Assembly (NCBI RefSeq): GCF_004801405.1
Contig: NZ_SSOB01000013.1
Location: forward strand, 62,001 to 126,000
Origin: Cohnella fermenti
GTDB lineage: Bacteria; Bacillota; Bacilli; Paenibacillales; Paenibacillaceae
Direction of reading: 5' to 3'
DNA length: 64,000 bases
Of this stretch, positions 7,919 to 16,790 are shown piece after piece. The stretch's first letter is position 1, and each line of letters opens with the position of its first letter. The notes beneath the pieces are model-generated. The model had not been told where the DNA came from. It saw nothing but the letters and a program-made list of their open reading frames with translations, and searched no databases. A program made the position numbers and the translations under genes.

Positions 7919-7950
7919 GCTTCGTTACGGCGAGGCGACCCTGCGTCCGT

Positions 7951-8802
7951 TCAGGATTGGCCGTACAATGCCTTCACGCTGTCTTGCCCGGCATGGAAGA
8001 CGTGCTCTTCGGCCGGGAACGCCCGTGTCCTGACTTCATCGGCATACCTCGCGATGCTGTCCCGGATCAGGCTCCCGACGTCCGCATAGGTCTTGACGAA
8101 CTTCTTCCCGCGATAGTCCGGGGAATAACGAACCAGGTCGTGGTAGACGAGCAGTTGGCCGTCGCAGCTTCGGCCCGCTCCGATGCCGATGATCGGAATC
8201 GCGACCTCGCGCGCAATACGCTCCGCCGCCTCCTCGGTCATAAGCTCGACCACGATCGCGAATACTCCCGCGCGTTCCAGCGCTTTCGCGTCGTCCAGCA
8301 GACGGCGGACGCTCTGCGGGTCCTTGCCTTGGATCTTATAGCCGCCAAGCTGGTGAATCGATTGCGGAGTGAGGCCGATATGCCCCAGAACGGGCACCCC
8401 CGCCTGAACGATCCGTTTGACGGTGCGCTCGATCTCTTGGCCGCCTTCCATCTTCACCGCGTGGGCATGCCCTTCCTGCATGAGACGGCGCACATGGCGA
8501 AGCGTCTCGTCGAGGCTGCCGTGATACGTCATGAACGGCATGTCGGCGACGCGGAACGTATGCATCGCACCGCGGGCGACCGCCCGGGCATGGTAAACGA
8601 TGTCGTCGAGCGTTACCGGAATCGTGGACTCGTAGTTCAGAATGACGTTCCCGAGCGAATCGCCGACAAGAACAATGTCCACGCCGGCTTCCTCGGCCAG
8701 CCGGGCGGAAGGATAATCATAGGCGGTCGTCATGACAATGGGTTGTCCGTTCGACTTCATCTCTCTCAACTTGTGAATCGTCAGAGGCTTGGGGGTTGGC
8801 AT
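7951..8802 (-). CDS. panB: 3-methyl-2-oxobutanoate hydroxymethyltransferase
   Basis: 283 residues, first step of pantothenate synthesis: hydroxymethyl transfer from 5,10-methylene-THF to 2-oxoisovalerate to give ketopantoate. Clear family signature: MTTAYDYPSARLAEEAGVDIVLVGDSLGNV near the N-terminus (Mg-binding Asp), VKMEGG near 115, GHIGLTPQSIHQLGGYKIQGK, and the catalytic Glu in VVELMTEEAA. Start ATG 8802 with AAGGAAGG upstream. panC and panD, usually next in the operon, are not in the window. Confidence 0.95.
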   Translation of the reverse strand: MPTPKPLTIHKLREMKSNGQPIVMTTAYDYPSARLAEEAGVDIVLVGDSLGNVILNYESTIPVTLDDIVYHARAVARGAMHTFRVADMPFMTYHGSLDETLRHVRRLMQEGHAHAVKMEGGQEIERTVKRIVQAGVPVLGHIGLTPQSIHQLGGYKIQGKDPQSVRRLLDDAKALERAGVFAIVVELMTEEAAERIAREVAIPIIGIGAGRSCDGQLLVYHDLVRYSPDYRGKKFVKTYADVGSLIRDSIARYADEVRTRAFPAEEHVFHAGQDSVKALYGQS

Positions 8803-9149
8803 GGTCGCGAACCTTCCTTTCTGAATGGGTTGATCATCAAAATCAGAAGTTCGCAACGCTTCTCAAGTCTCGGTCCTCTCGGATCAGAGCAATGCCCAAT
8901 GCGTTCACCTCCATCGATATTCCGTTCTCCACACATTCCGTTCTCCACACAAGTGCCAGGAGTGCCATTCGGCCGCCCGATACGGCCTCCCACTCGAGTA
9001 TGCCAGATGGGGACTTTCTTCCGCAACCCATTTTCCCCCTTGGCCTCTGCACTCCCTCGATCCAACGATCCATCGTTGAAGAGACCCATGCACGTCCGCA
9101 TGGGCCTGGCTTCAATCCGTATGACCGTATGTCTTGGCGACTGGCCCGT
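8803..9149. other. Intergenic region between panB and mnmH, with a tandem 16-bp repeat
   Basis: 347 bp without a supportable gene. It contains two perfect adjacent copies of ATTCCGTTCTCCACAC (8919-8934 and 8935-8950) and two short hairpins on the mnmH side (CCCATGC/GTGCATGGG and CAACGAT/ATCGTTG) without T-runs. The panB promoter should lie here, but I see no convincing hexamers. Confidence 0.5.
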
Positions 9150-10205
9150 TTAAGACCGTACCATCGGAACGTTCGATGGATGGTTGATCCATGCCTCTAG
9201 CTGTTCGGCCGCGTCCGGGATCGAACTCGCCCGGATCGTTGCCTCCTCGCCGGAGGAGCGCCCGCCGGAGCTGTGCTCGTAACGGGGGTCGTAGTAATGC
9301 GTCAGCAACAGCTCGATTGCCCGCTCGTACTTCTCTTCCTTAAGCGAAGCGTCGATCTCGGCCGCAATCGGCGTGTGGATCTGGCCTTTGATGACGCGGA
9401 ATGCCGCCAGGCACTCCTCCTGATGCTCGCCCGGCCGATAGTCTTCGATCAGGTTGCGCACTCTTACCTCGAGCGGCAATTCGATCCAGACCGTCTTCGC
9501 CTCTTCCCGCTTCCGAACCATAAGCTCCGGCTGGACGACCTTGCCGATTCGTTTGCCCTCGGCTTCGAACAGCACGTAAGGGGCGTCCCGCAGCAGCCGA
9601 AGCCGCTCGAAGAGCAGCGCATCGAACTTCTTCTGATTGCTCGCCGTCCTCCCGATGCCGCCGAAGATGGAGCCGCGATGTCCGGCCATCCCTTCAAGAT
9701 CCAGCACGGGCGCTCCGCGCTGCGCCAGAAGCTGCAGAATCGCGGTTTTGCCCGTTCCCGTCAATCCGTTCAGCACATACGCCGGCGGCTCGAAGGTCAT
9801 CGACGCCAGGCTCTCCAGCACCCAGCTCCGATACGCCCGGTAGCCCCCGGCGAGACGATAGACGTGAATGTCCATCAAGGAGAGCAGCGTCGCCGTCGTC
9901 CGGCTCCGCATGCCGCCCCGCCAGCAGAAAACAGCCTTCTTCCCCGATATGGACCCGATCTGCCGAATGAACGACGGCAGCTTCGCGGAGACGATCTCAA
10001 GCCCCCGCTCCTTCGCCGCCTGCACGCCGACTTGCTTGTACAGCGTGCCGACCTCAGCCCTCTCCTCGTTGTCGAAGAGCGGAACGTTGACGCTGTCCGG
10101 GATCGTCGCTTCCGCGAATTCTCCGGGAGAGCGAACGTCGATCGTCGTAATTCCTTTGGCCAGCCGCAGTTCGGCCCATTCTTCTATGGTGATGTCCTGG
10201 AACAT
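9150..10205 (-). CDS. mnmH: tRNA 2-selenouridine synthase
   Basis: 351 residues. Replaces sulfur with selenium at the wobble 2-thiouridine of tRNAs for Lys, Glu and Gln, using selenophosphate through a geranylated intermediate. N-terminal rhodanese domain (residues ~1-135) with IDVRSPGEFAEATIPDSVNVPLF and active-site CWRGGMRS near 95-102; C-terminal P-loop domain with NGLTGTGKT near 147. Length is normal for MnmH/YbbB. It lies 70 bp downstream of selD on the same strand, which supplies the selenophosphate, so the two form a selenouridine operon. Confidence 0.95.
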   Translation of the reverse strand: MFQDITIEEWAELRLAKGITTIDVRSPGEFAEATIPDSVNVPLFDNEERAEVGTLYKQVGVQAAKERGLEIVSAKLPSFIRQIGSISGKKAVFCWRGGMRSRTTATLLSLMDIHVYRLAGGYRAYRSWVLESLASMTFEPPAYVLNGLTGTGKTAILQLLAQRGAPVLDLEGMAGHRGSIFGGIGRTASNQKKFDALLFERLRLLRDAPYVLFEAEGKRIGKVVQPELMVRKREEAKTVWIELPLEVRVRNLIEDYRPGEHQEECLAAFRVIKGQIHTPIAAEIDASLKEEKYERAIELLLTHYYDPRYEHSSGGRSSGEEATIRASSIPDAAEQLEAWINHPSNVPMVRS

Positions 10206-10275
10206 GCTCTCTTCCTCTCTGATCGTGCTCTCCGCGCCGCCTATCCATCCTGCCTATCCGCGCCGCCTTCCCGAG

Positions 10276-11325
10276 TCAGACGACCCGGATGCGGTTCGGA
10301 TGGTCGGCCGTCACTTCGCCGATCAGGCTTGCTTCCACTCCGGCCGCGACCAGCTCCGCGTGAAGCCGCTGCGAAGCATCCGCGTCGACGGAGATGAGCA
10401 AGCCGCCCGAGGTGACCGCATCGCACAGAATCAAGCGGTCGAGCTCGTCCATAGGCTCGGGGAAGTCGACGTCGTCCTGCACATGCTTGAAGTTGTTCTT
10501 AGTGCCGCCGGGCACGAAGCCGTTCTCGGCCAGCTCCCGCACGCGCGGCAGCTTCGGCACGTCGCTTCCCCGGATCACAAGCCCGAGACCGCTGCCCTTC
10601 GCCATCTCGAGCGCGTGCCCGATCAGGCCGAAGCCGGTGACGTCCGTGCAGGCATGGACGGGATACGGCTCCATGATCTCGGCCGCCGTCTTGTTAAGCG
10701 TCGCCATCACTTGCGTCATCCGGCGAATCTCCGCTTCGCCGAGCTGGTCCTTCTTGACGGACGTCGTCAGGATGCCGACGCCGATCGGCTTCGTCAGAAT
10801 CAGCCTGTCGCCGGGCTTCGCGCCCGCGTTCGTGCGCACGCGGCTCGGGTTCACGAGCCCGGTCACCGCAAGCCCGAACTTCGGCTCCTTGTCGTCGATC
10901 GAATGCCCGCCGACGAGCGTCGCTCCCGCTTCGCGCACCTTGTCGCCGGCCCCGCGCAGAATGTCCGCGAGCACTTGCTTGTCCAGCGTCGAGATCGGGA
11001 ACGCCACTATATTTAACACCGTTAAAGGCTTGCCGCCCATCGCATAGATGTCGCTTATCGCGTTGGCCGCGGCAATCTGCCCGAAGTCGTACGGGTTGTC
11101 GACGATCGGGGTGAAGAAGTCGACCGTCTGCACAAGCGCAAGCTCGTCCGTCAGCCGGTACACACCCGCGTCGTCGCTCGTATCGAGCCCGACCAGCAGG
11201 TTCGGGTTCGGCTCCGCCGGAGGAAGATTCCGCAGCACCTGGTGCAGATCCGCCGGTCCGATTTTGCAGCCGCAGCCTCCCTTGCTCGAGTAAGAAGTCA
11301 GCTTGACGGGTACGTTCGCTTCCAT
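10276..11325 (-). CDS. selD: selenophosphate synthase (cysteine form)
   Basis: 349 residues; makes selenophosphate from selenide and ATP. The N-terminal glycine-rich catalytic stretch reads SSKGGCGCKIGP, so the position often occupied by selenocysteine is Cys. Further motifs: DDAGVYRLTDELALVQTVDFFTP, ANAISDIYAMGG, GGHSIDDKEPKFGLAVTG, TDVTGFGLIGHA. Start chosen at ATG 11325 because AGAGAGGAT lies ~10 bases upstream; ATG 11337 would put the site inside the codons. Followed by mnmH; no selA or selB is present in the window. Confidence 0.94.
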   Translation of the reverse strand: MEANVPVKLTSYSSKGGCGCKIGPADLHQVLRNLPPAEPNPNLLVGLDTSDDAGVYRLTDELALVQTVDFFTPIVDNPYDFGQIAAANAISDIYAMGGKPLTVLNIVAFPISTLDKQVLADILRGAGDKVREAGATLVGGHSIDDKEPKFGLAVTGLVNPSRVRTNAGAKPGDRLILTKPIGVGILTTSVKKDQLGEAEIRRMTQVMATLNKTAAEIMEPYPVHACTDVTGFGLIGHALEMAKGSGLGLVIRGSDVPKLPRVRELAENGFVPGGTKNNFKHVQDDVDFPEPMDELDRLILCDAVTSGGLLISVDADASQRLHAELVAAGVEASLIGEVTADHPNRIRVV

Positions 11326-11599
11326 GTTCGATTCCATCCTCTCTGTGTGCTATCCAAGCTTTAATGGTACAGGATCGCCATCGACATGGCAAACGGGCAG
11401 CCGGCTGTCCCCGCCGATGGATCGCGCCCCGTCTCCTCCCCACTGACGCATCGCCCGGCAACATGTCCCCGTGCCAATGTGCTCCGCCAACACGCCCTCC
11501 GTCGTCACAACCTAGATCGCGCCCCCACGCGCTCCCCTCCGCCAACGCGACTCCACCAACGCTACTCCACCAACACATCCTCAGTCGATGAACGATTCT

Positions 11600-11775
11600 A
11601 TGTGAAATTTCACATTCAAATCCGGCGCGACGCCCGCAATCGAGCATTCTATGTGAAAAATAGCATATATCGCCGTGCGATCCTGCGAGCTGGCCGATTA
11701 TATGCGAAAAACCGCATAAAATTGGCCAAACGGCCGTAATCCACGCAAATGAATGTGAAATTTCACATTCATTTG
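11600..11775 (+). repeat. Periodic palindrome array A1 (4 units)
   Basis: Four palindromes of the form ATGYG-A/T core-CRCAT at 11600-11615, 11651-11668, 11702-11717 and 11753-11768. Their centres are about 52, 50 and 51 bp apart, with GC-rich non-identical spacers. The last palindrome extends to a perfect 30-bp inverted repeat (11746-11775). A-tracts of the inner units lie on the plus strand. The array is between selD and the terminator of the cobalamin operon. No coding function is likely. Confidence 0.8.
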
Positions 11776-11809
11776 GGAAATGAGCAGGCCGCAAGAGCGC
11801 TGCGAGCAT

Positions 11810-11846
11810 AAAAAAAGCGGCACAGGGACCGATCCCCGTACCGCCG
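11810..11846 (-). terminator. Terminator of the cobalamin operon
   Basis: On the minus strand GCGGTACGGGGA pairs with TCCCTGTGCCGC, followed by seven T. It lies ~200 bp after the last gene of the riboswitch operon. Confidence 0.8.
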
Positions 11847-11879
11847 GCTTGCTCTTGCTTCGCTTGCCTGCATTGATTC

Positions 11880-12005
11880 CGCTAACCTCTGTACTCGCTA
11901 GCCTCTAGACGCTAACCTTTAGCCTCTCCAGCCTCTAACCGCTAACGCTAACCTCCAGCCTCTAACCGCTAACGCTAACCTCTAGCCTCTAGCCGCTTTG
12001 CACTA
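11880..12005. repeat. GCTAACCTCTAGCC-type degenerate tandem repeats
   Basis: A 125-bp stretch built of variants of GCTAACCTCTAGCCTCTA. It includes a perfect 27-bp tandem duplication (11928-11954 and 11955-11981). It sits in the 3' untranslated part of the cobalamin operon. Confidence 0.75.
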
Positions 12006-12047
12006 GCCTCGTCGCGCCTTGCCTGTGTCGTTGCCTCAAGCCCGGCC

Positions 12048-13346
12048 TTACGCAGCCGCGTGCTCGGCACGGTAAGCATAGGCTCGCAGCGCCACTACCG
12101 TCGCCATCTCGCGGGTAACGTCTCCTTGCGGATCGAAGCGGTTGTCCTGCCCTTGCATAAGCCCAGTGCCGATGGCAAGTTCGACATCCGCCTTCGCCCA
12201 GGCCGAGACGCTTGCGGCGTCGGCGATCGTTGCCGCAGCAGCCGCGTCCTTGACTCCGAGCGCCTTGACGAGAATCGAAGCCATCTGCTCGCGGGTAATC
12301 GAGTCGTTCGGGAGGAAGGCGCCTTTGTAGCCGCTGATGAAGCCCGCCTCGCTGGCCGTGTTCACGTAAACGAAGTACCACTTCTCCGGCGATACGTCGC
12401 TGAAGGAGCTGGATGCGGAAGTCGACAGCTCCAGTCCGAGAACGTTCACGAGGAGCTTCGCGAACTCCGCCCGCGTGATGGTCGCCTTCGGGCTGAGCTT
12501 GCCGTCGCTGCCTTGCAGGTAGCCCTTCTCGACGGCCTTGCCGAGAGAGTCGGCCGCCCAGCTCGAGATCGTTCCGGCGTCGGAGAATGCCAGCTTCCAG
12601 TCGAGCAGCCCGGCCAGTCGGTCGTAGGCCGCGTCGACGCTCGCTTGCGTGCTCTCCAGGTTCTTGAGGACGTCATAGGCGTTGTCGTAAGCACTCTTGA
12701 TGTCCGCTTGGGCCAGCTTGGCCGCTTGGGCGGAAGAGGAATTCAACCCTGCCACGAGCGTCGTCAGCTTGTCCTTGTTCGCGAAGGTCGCGTATCCTTC
12801 CGCCCATTCGCTTGTCGTGAAGTCCGCTCCGTAGCCCGACACGGTGAATTGGTAACGAATGACGTCCCCTTCATGCGGCTTGTAATCGGAAGGGCCGACA
12901 TCCGGCGATACGTTGTTCACCACCGACATCCAGCCGCCTTCGGGAGAGTAGTCGTACTCGCCGAGCCATTCGTCGTCGCTCTCTCTCGCCGTCGGCTCCT
13001 CGCTCATATGGGACAGAATGTAAGCCGGAATGTTCGCCTCGAGCGTCGAATCCTTGACTCCCGTCAGGTAGAAGCCGGTGTCCGTCGCGCCTTGGTACTT
13101 CACGTTGTCTTCCCCAAGCGCTCGCAGCACCAGGTCCGCCCCGTTGTCTCCCGCATAGAACGGAACGACGGTCGGTTCCAGGTAATAGCCTTGGCCGATC
13201 GTGAACTTCTCGACGGTCATCGTCACTTCGCCGATCGGCGCATTCGCCGTCTGGGAAGCGGCGCTTGCCCCTCCCGCGACAGACGTCAATCCGACGGCGA
13301 GCAATGCCGCCGACAGCAAGCTGTTTCTTGTTTTGTTGGTTCTCAT
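12048..13346 (-). CDS. SLH-anchored surface protein with DUF4430 (transcobalamin beta-like) domain
   Basis: 432 residues, exported. Signal peptide at residues 1-30 (LLSAALLAVGLTSVAGGASAA). Residues ~38-175 form a DUF4430-type domain, ending in the diagnostic pattern GGWMSVVNN...PHEGDVIRYQFTV. A helical linker (~195-250) follows, then three SLH repeats (~255-430; TRAEFAKLL, TREQMASIL, TREMATVVA) that bind pyruvylated wall polymer. DUF4430 is related to the C-terminal beta domain of animal intrinsic factor and transcobalamin. Last gene of the cobalamin-riboswitch operon, 86 bp after the ECF S gene; ribosome site AGAGGAAG. Inferred role: surface capture of corrinoid. Ligand binding is not shown by sequence. 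Confidence 0.85.
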   Translation of the reverse strand: MRTNKTRNSLLSAALLAVGLTSVAGGASAASQTANAPIGEVTMTVEKFTIGQGYYLEPTVVPFYAGDNGADLVLRALGEDNVKYQGATDTGFYLTGVKDSTLEANIPAYILSHMSEEPTARESDDEWLGEYDYSPEGGWMSVVNNVSPDVGPSDYKPHEGDVIRYQFTVSGYGADFTTSEWAEGYATFANKDKLTTLVAGLNSSSAQAAKLAQADIKSAYDNAYDVLKNLESTQASVDAAYDRLAGLLDWKLAFSDAGTISSWAADSLGKAVEKGYLQGSDGKLSPKATITRAEFAKLLVNVLGLELSTSASSSFSDVSPEKWYFVYVNTASEAGFISGYKGAFLPNDSITREQMASILVKALGVKDAAAAATIADAASVSAWAKADVELAIGTGLMQGQDNRFDPQGDVTREMATVVALRAYAYRAEHAAA

Positions 13347-13432
13347 CTGATTTAACTTCCTCTCGTCTTAAAAATTTTATATATAAAGCAGAGTGGTGCC
13401 GTTAATGGAGACAGGCGCGCTTCCGTCGGACA

Positions 13433-14227
13433 TCAGCGTTCGACGAGTCCGTACTTGGTTTTGATCCGGTCCAGCTTCTCGATCATGGGTCTTGACAGCA
13501 CGTACAGGAAGACCACCGTCGCGACGGCATGCACCAGATCGAACCAGAACCCCGTCGCGTAAGCCGCAGCCAACGCCTGCCAGTTGAACCTCGGGGTAAA
13601 CATCATAACCGAACCGATGTTGATGATGCCGCCGTAGATAATTAATGTCATTAATCCTCCGAAGAAACACAAGGACAACCGGGACCGCTTCAACCATCCT
13701 TTGCGATAGAGCAGCCCCGCGACGAAGCCGATGATGCCGAAGCAGAACATCTGCCACGGCGTCCACGGGCCTTGCCCGAAGAAGAAGTTCGAGACGAAGC
13801 CGGCGGTCGCCCCGACAAGGAAGCCCGCCTCCGCGCCGAAGCTGACGCCCGCGATAATGACGATCGCGACGACCGGCTTGAACTGCGGAACCATGAAGAA
13901 CGCGGCCCGGCCCGCGACGGCGATGGCGGCAAGCACGGCGATGACGATCAGCTCTCTTGCCTGCGGCTTGCGATTCTCGAACACGAGAGCGAACGGAACG
14001 AGCGTATATAAAATAATAAGCAAGCTGACGAAGTAGTACTTGCGGTCGTCCAGGACGAACACGCCGAGCAGAATCGTCGCCGGGATGACGAGGACGATGA
14101 GCAGGGCGGACAGCAGCGTGCGGCGCGACCAGCGGCGGGACGCCGCACGCTGCTGTCCGGACACGCGCGGTCCCGTCCGGTCAACCGCATCCCTTCCGTT
14201 GCCGCCCTTTAGCGTTCCGTTCGACAT
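13433..14227 (-). CDS. ECF transporter S component (putative cobalamin or corrinoid specificity)
   Basis: 264-residue integral membrane protein with about six hydrophobic segments after a basic N-terminus (TLLSALLIVLVIPATILLGV first). The stretch AGVSFGAEAGFLVGATAGFVSNFFFGQGPWTPWQM is typical of substrate-binding ECF S proteins. ATG 14227 has GGAGGAGG upstream and overlaps the end of the ATPase gene by 19 bp. With the two-domain ATPase and EcfT upstream it completes an ECF importer. The cobalamin riboswitch on the transcript makes cobalamin or a precursor the likely substrate; this is inference. Confidence 0.82.
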   Translation of the reverse strand: MSNGTLKGGNGRDAVDRTGPRVSGQQRAASRRWSRRTLLSALLIVLVIPATILLGVFVLDDRKYYFVSLLIILYTLVPFALVFENRKPQARELIVIAVLAAIAVAGRAAFFMVPQFKPVVAIVIIAGVSFGAEAGFLVGATAGFVSNFFFGQGPWTPWQMFCFGIIGFVAGLLYRKGWLKRSRLSLCFFGGLMTLIIYGGIINIGSVMMFTPRFNWQALAAAYATGFWFDLVHAVATVVFLYVLSRPMIEKLDRIKTKYGLVER

Positions 14228-15924
14228 AAGCGAATCACGTCCTCCTCCGTTACCGCCGCCCGATCGAGATGGCGCGCCATCCGATTGGCGGACGTCGTGT
14301 AGAACGAGTTGCCGGCGAAGAACGCCGCCGTCTCGTTCGACGAGATGACGCTGCCGTCGAAGAACATGGAACACCGCTTCGCGTGCTTGGCGCAGAACTC
14401 GATGTCGTGCGACACCATCACAATCGTTTTGCCATCCTCATGGAACTTCCGGAGCAGCTCGCCCAGCTTCTCCTTGAAGAAGCCGTCCAGCCCCTTCGTC
14501 GGCTCGTCCAAGAGCAGAATGGCCGGCTCCAGAAGCAGCACCTTCGCAAGGGCCGCCCGCTGCTGCTCGCCGCCGCTTAAGTCGTACGGATGCATCCGCA
14601 GCAGCGGCTCAAGCTCCGCGAACCGGACAACCTCGGCGATCCGCTCCGCCTTCTGCGCCTCCGACAGCTTCTCGCCGTCCAGCATCTCATACAGATCAAG
14701 TTCAACCGTCTTCTTGACGAAGAGCGACTGCGGATTCTGCGGCAGCACGCCGAGCAGCCCGCGGAACAGCTTGTCCGGGCTCGTCTTGGCCGGGTCTTGG
14801 CCCGCGACGAGAATTCGGCCGCGATACGGCTTCAGCAGCCCTCCGATCAGCGAGAGCATTGTCGTCTTCCCCGTCCCGTTGCCGCCGACGAGCCCGAGGA
14901 ATTCCCCCTCTTCTACGCGGAGCGAGAGGTCCTTGATCGTATCCGGCGCATTCTTCGCGAACTTGAACCAGACGTCCTGCAGTTCGACTGCGGCGGGCCT
15001 CGCGCCGCTCGCGCGCTCCTTCGCGTGCCGCCGTGCTCCGTCCGGATTCCCGGCCGGCTCCTTCACTTCTCCCGTCCCGGAATCGGCGATGGCCCTCCCT
15101 GCAACGGAATCCAGCCATTGCCGCCCTTCCTTTACCGTCAGCGGCACCGGTCCGCCGGCTCCGCTTCCGGCATGGATTCGCATGGGCGAAGGCATCGAGC
15201 GGAACATCGGGTGATCGAGCTTGCGCAGCCGAGCACCCGCCTCCCGAGGCGCCTCGTCGACGATCACGGAGCCCGCATCGAGAACGATCAGGCGGTCGGA
15301 CAGGGGAAGCACTTCCTCAAGACGGTGCTCGGTCAGCACAACGGTCGTGCCGAGCTCCCGATTAATCTTGCTGAGCGTGCCGAGGAACTCCGCCGCCGCG
15401 ATCGGATCGAGCTGCGAGGTCGGCTCGTCGAGCACAAGCACGGACGGGTGCATCGCCATGATCGAGGCCAGGTTCAGCAGTTGCTTCTGCCCGCCGGACA
15501 ACTCGGCGACGTCCCGGCGGAACCACGACTGGATGCCGAAGAAGCTGGCCATCTCGGCGACGCGCAGCCGAATCGTCGGCGTATCCACGCCAAGGCTCTC
15601 AAGCCCGAACGCCAGCTCATGCCACACCTTGTCCGTGACGATCTGGTTGTCGGGGCTCTGCAGCACGTAGCCGATCTCCGAGGCTTGCGTTCTCGCGTCC
15701 CATTCCCCGACCTCCCTTCCCCGGTAGAGGATGCTCCCTTCCCTGCTGCCGTGCGGAGTCAGCGCCGGCTTCAGGTGCCGCAGCAGCGTGCTCTTGCCGC
15801 AGCCGGACCTGCCGCACACGGCAACGAACTCGCCGCTGCGAATGCGAAGCGAGACATCGCGCAGGGCGGGAGCCGTCTGCTCGGGGAAGGAGAACGTTAC
15901 GTTCTCGATGCGATAAATTTCCAT
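14209..15924 (-). CDS. ECF transporter ATPase, two fused ABC domains
   Basis: 571 residues with two complete ABC ATPases. The first has Walker A GRSGCGKST, signature LSGGQKQ, Walker B VLVLDEP and switch LTEHRLEEVL; the second has GGNGTGKTT, LSGGEQQR, ILLLDEP and VSHDIEF. The domains are joined by a ~90-residue linker. Equivalent to EcfA1-EcfA2 on one chain. ATG 15924 has GGTGGAGG upstream; the long-frame start at 15975 lies inside ecfT and is unlikely. Overlaps ecfT by 28 bp. Dedicated (group I-like) ECF module because all parts are in one operon. Confidence 0.92.
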   Translation of the reverse strand: MEIYRIENVTFSFPEQTAPALRDVSLRIRSGEFVAVCGRSGCGKSTLLRHLKPALTPHGSREGSILYRGREVGEWDARTQASEIGYVLQSPDNQIVTDKVWHELAFGLESLGVDTPTIRLRVAEMASFFGIQSWFRRDVAELSGGQKQLLNLASIMAMHPSVLVLDEPTSQLDPIAAAEFLGTLSKINRELGTTVVLTEHRLEEVLPLSDRLIVLDAGSVIVDEAPREAGARLRKLDHPMFRSMPSPMRIHAGSGAGGPVPLTVKEGRQWLDSVAGRAIADSGTGEVKEPAGNPDGARRHAKERASGARPAAVELQDVWFKFAKNAPDTIKDLSLRVEEGEFLGLVGGNGTGKTTMLSLIGGLLKPYRGRILVAGQDPAKTSPDKLFRGLLGVLPQNPQSLFVKKTVELDLYEMLDGEKLSEAQKAERIAEVVRFAELEPLLRMHPYDLSGGEQQRAALAKVLLLEPAILLLDEPTKGLDGFFKEKLGELLRKFHEDGKTIVMVSHDIEFCAKHAKRCSMFFDGSVISSNETAAFFAGNSFYTTSANRMARHLDRAAVTEEDVIRLCRTER

Positions 15925-16790
15925 TTGAAGTCCTCCACCAATTGAATGCCGACCGGCATCAGGCATAGCGCACAATAGCTTGCGTACACGATGAAGCTCA
16001 GCGGCGTCGCCGGCTCCATCCGGATCGACGGGAAGAAGCGGATCGCGTTATGCCCCAGCGCCGCTCCCGTCAAGACGATTGCGGCGAAGAACGCAAGCCA
16101 GCCGAGCGCAAGTCGATCCCGCCTGTCGAAGCGATAGAGGGAGAAGCTCGTCCGGCGCGGCAGTCCGTACCCTCTCGCCTTCATGGAATCGGCCGTCTCG
16201 ATCGCGTTCTCAAGCGCCCACGTCGTCATGATCGAGACGATTCGCATGCCGTTCTGCGCCTTCCGCACCAACGATCCTTGCGTCGCGTCGCGTCCGATGC
16301 TTCTCTGCGCGAGCGAGATTCGGCCGATCTGATTGCGGTACCGGGGCACGAACCGAAGCACCATCGAGAAGATCAGCGATAAGCCCGGCAGCAGCCGGCC
16401 GAACAAGTAGATGAACTTGTCGGACGTCATGACGGCGTTGTAGCAGGAGAACCAGATGAGCACCGTCACGAACATGACCGCCGCCGCCGCCCCGTACAAC
16501 AGCGATTCGAGCGTTACCGGGTTCCCGCTGCGCAGATAGAACAGAATCGTCGCTCCCGCATGATTGAAGGCGGGATTCAGAAGGGCCGCGAACAGCAGGA
16601 GCGGCAGCATGTACAGCAGATTAAACCGGAGCGCCTTCGCGCTCCTCAGCAACTGGGAGTAGACGACGGCCCCGAACAGCGAGATCGCCTGCAGAACGGG
16701 ATGCATCCACAGCATGCTGAAGGCGATAACCGCAACGAAGTACGCGAAGCCGACGACGGGATGATAGGAAGCGAAGGCGTCTCTTCTCAC
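15897..16790 (-). CDS. ecfT: ECF transporter T component
   Basis: 297 residues from GTG 16790, which overlaps the TGA of the upstream DUF4430 gene (GTGA); the longer frame from 16853 would overlap it by 66 bp. Several hydrophobic segments (~residues 15-130) are followed by a cytoplasmic helical region carrying the EcfT coupling motif ENAIETADSMKARGYG (Ala-Arg-Gly), then two or three C-terminal transmembrane helices. Couples ATP hydrolysis by the fused ATPase to the S component. Confidence 0.9.
   Translation of the reverse strand: MRRDAFASYHPVVGFAYFVAVIAFSMLWMHPVLQAISLFGAVVYSQLLRSAKALRFNLLYMLPLLLFAALLNPAFNHAGATILFYLRSGNPVTLESLLYGAAAAVMFVTVLIWFSCYNAVMTSDKFIYLFGRLLPGLSLIFSMVLRFVPRYRNQIGRISLAQRSIGRDATQGSLVRKAQNGMRIVSIMTTWALENAIETADSMKARGYGLPRRTSFSLYRFDRRDRLALGWLAFFAAIVLTGAALGHNAIRFFPSIRMEPATPLSFIVYASYCALCLMPVGIQLVEDFKWKFIASRT

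Noticed and set aside
11280..11310. Selenocysteine in SelD
   Set aside because: The active-site codons encode Cys-Gly-Cys; there is no in-frame TGA.
11386..11809. Open frames on both strands across array A1 with repeated peptides (FYVK.., ECEISH..)
   Set aside because: The ~51-bp repeat period keeps frame (17 codons), so palindromes yield repeated peptides without ribosome sites. The same peptides appear at 24.2 and 34.2 kb for the same reason.
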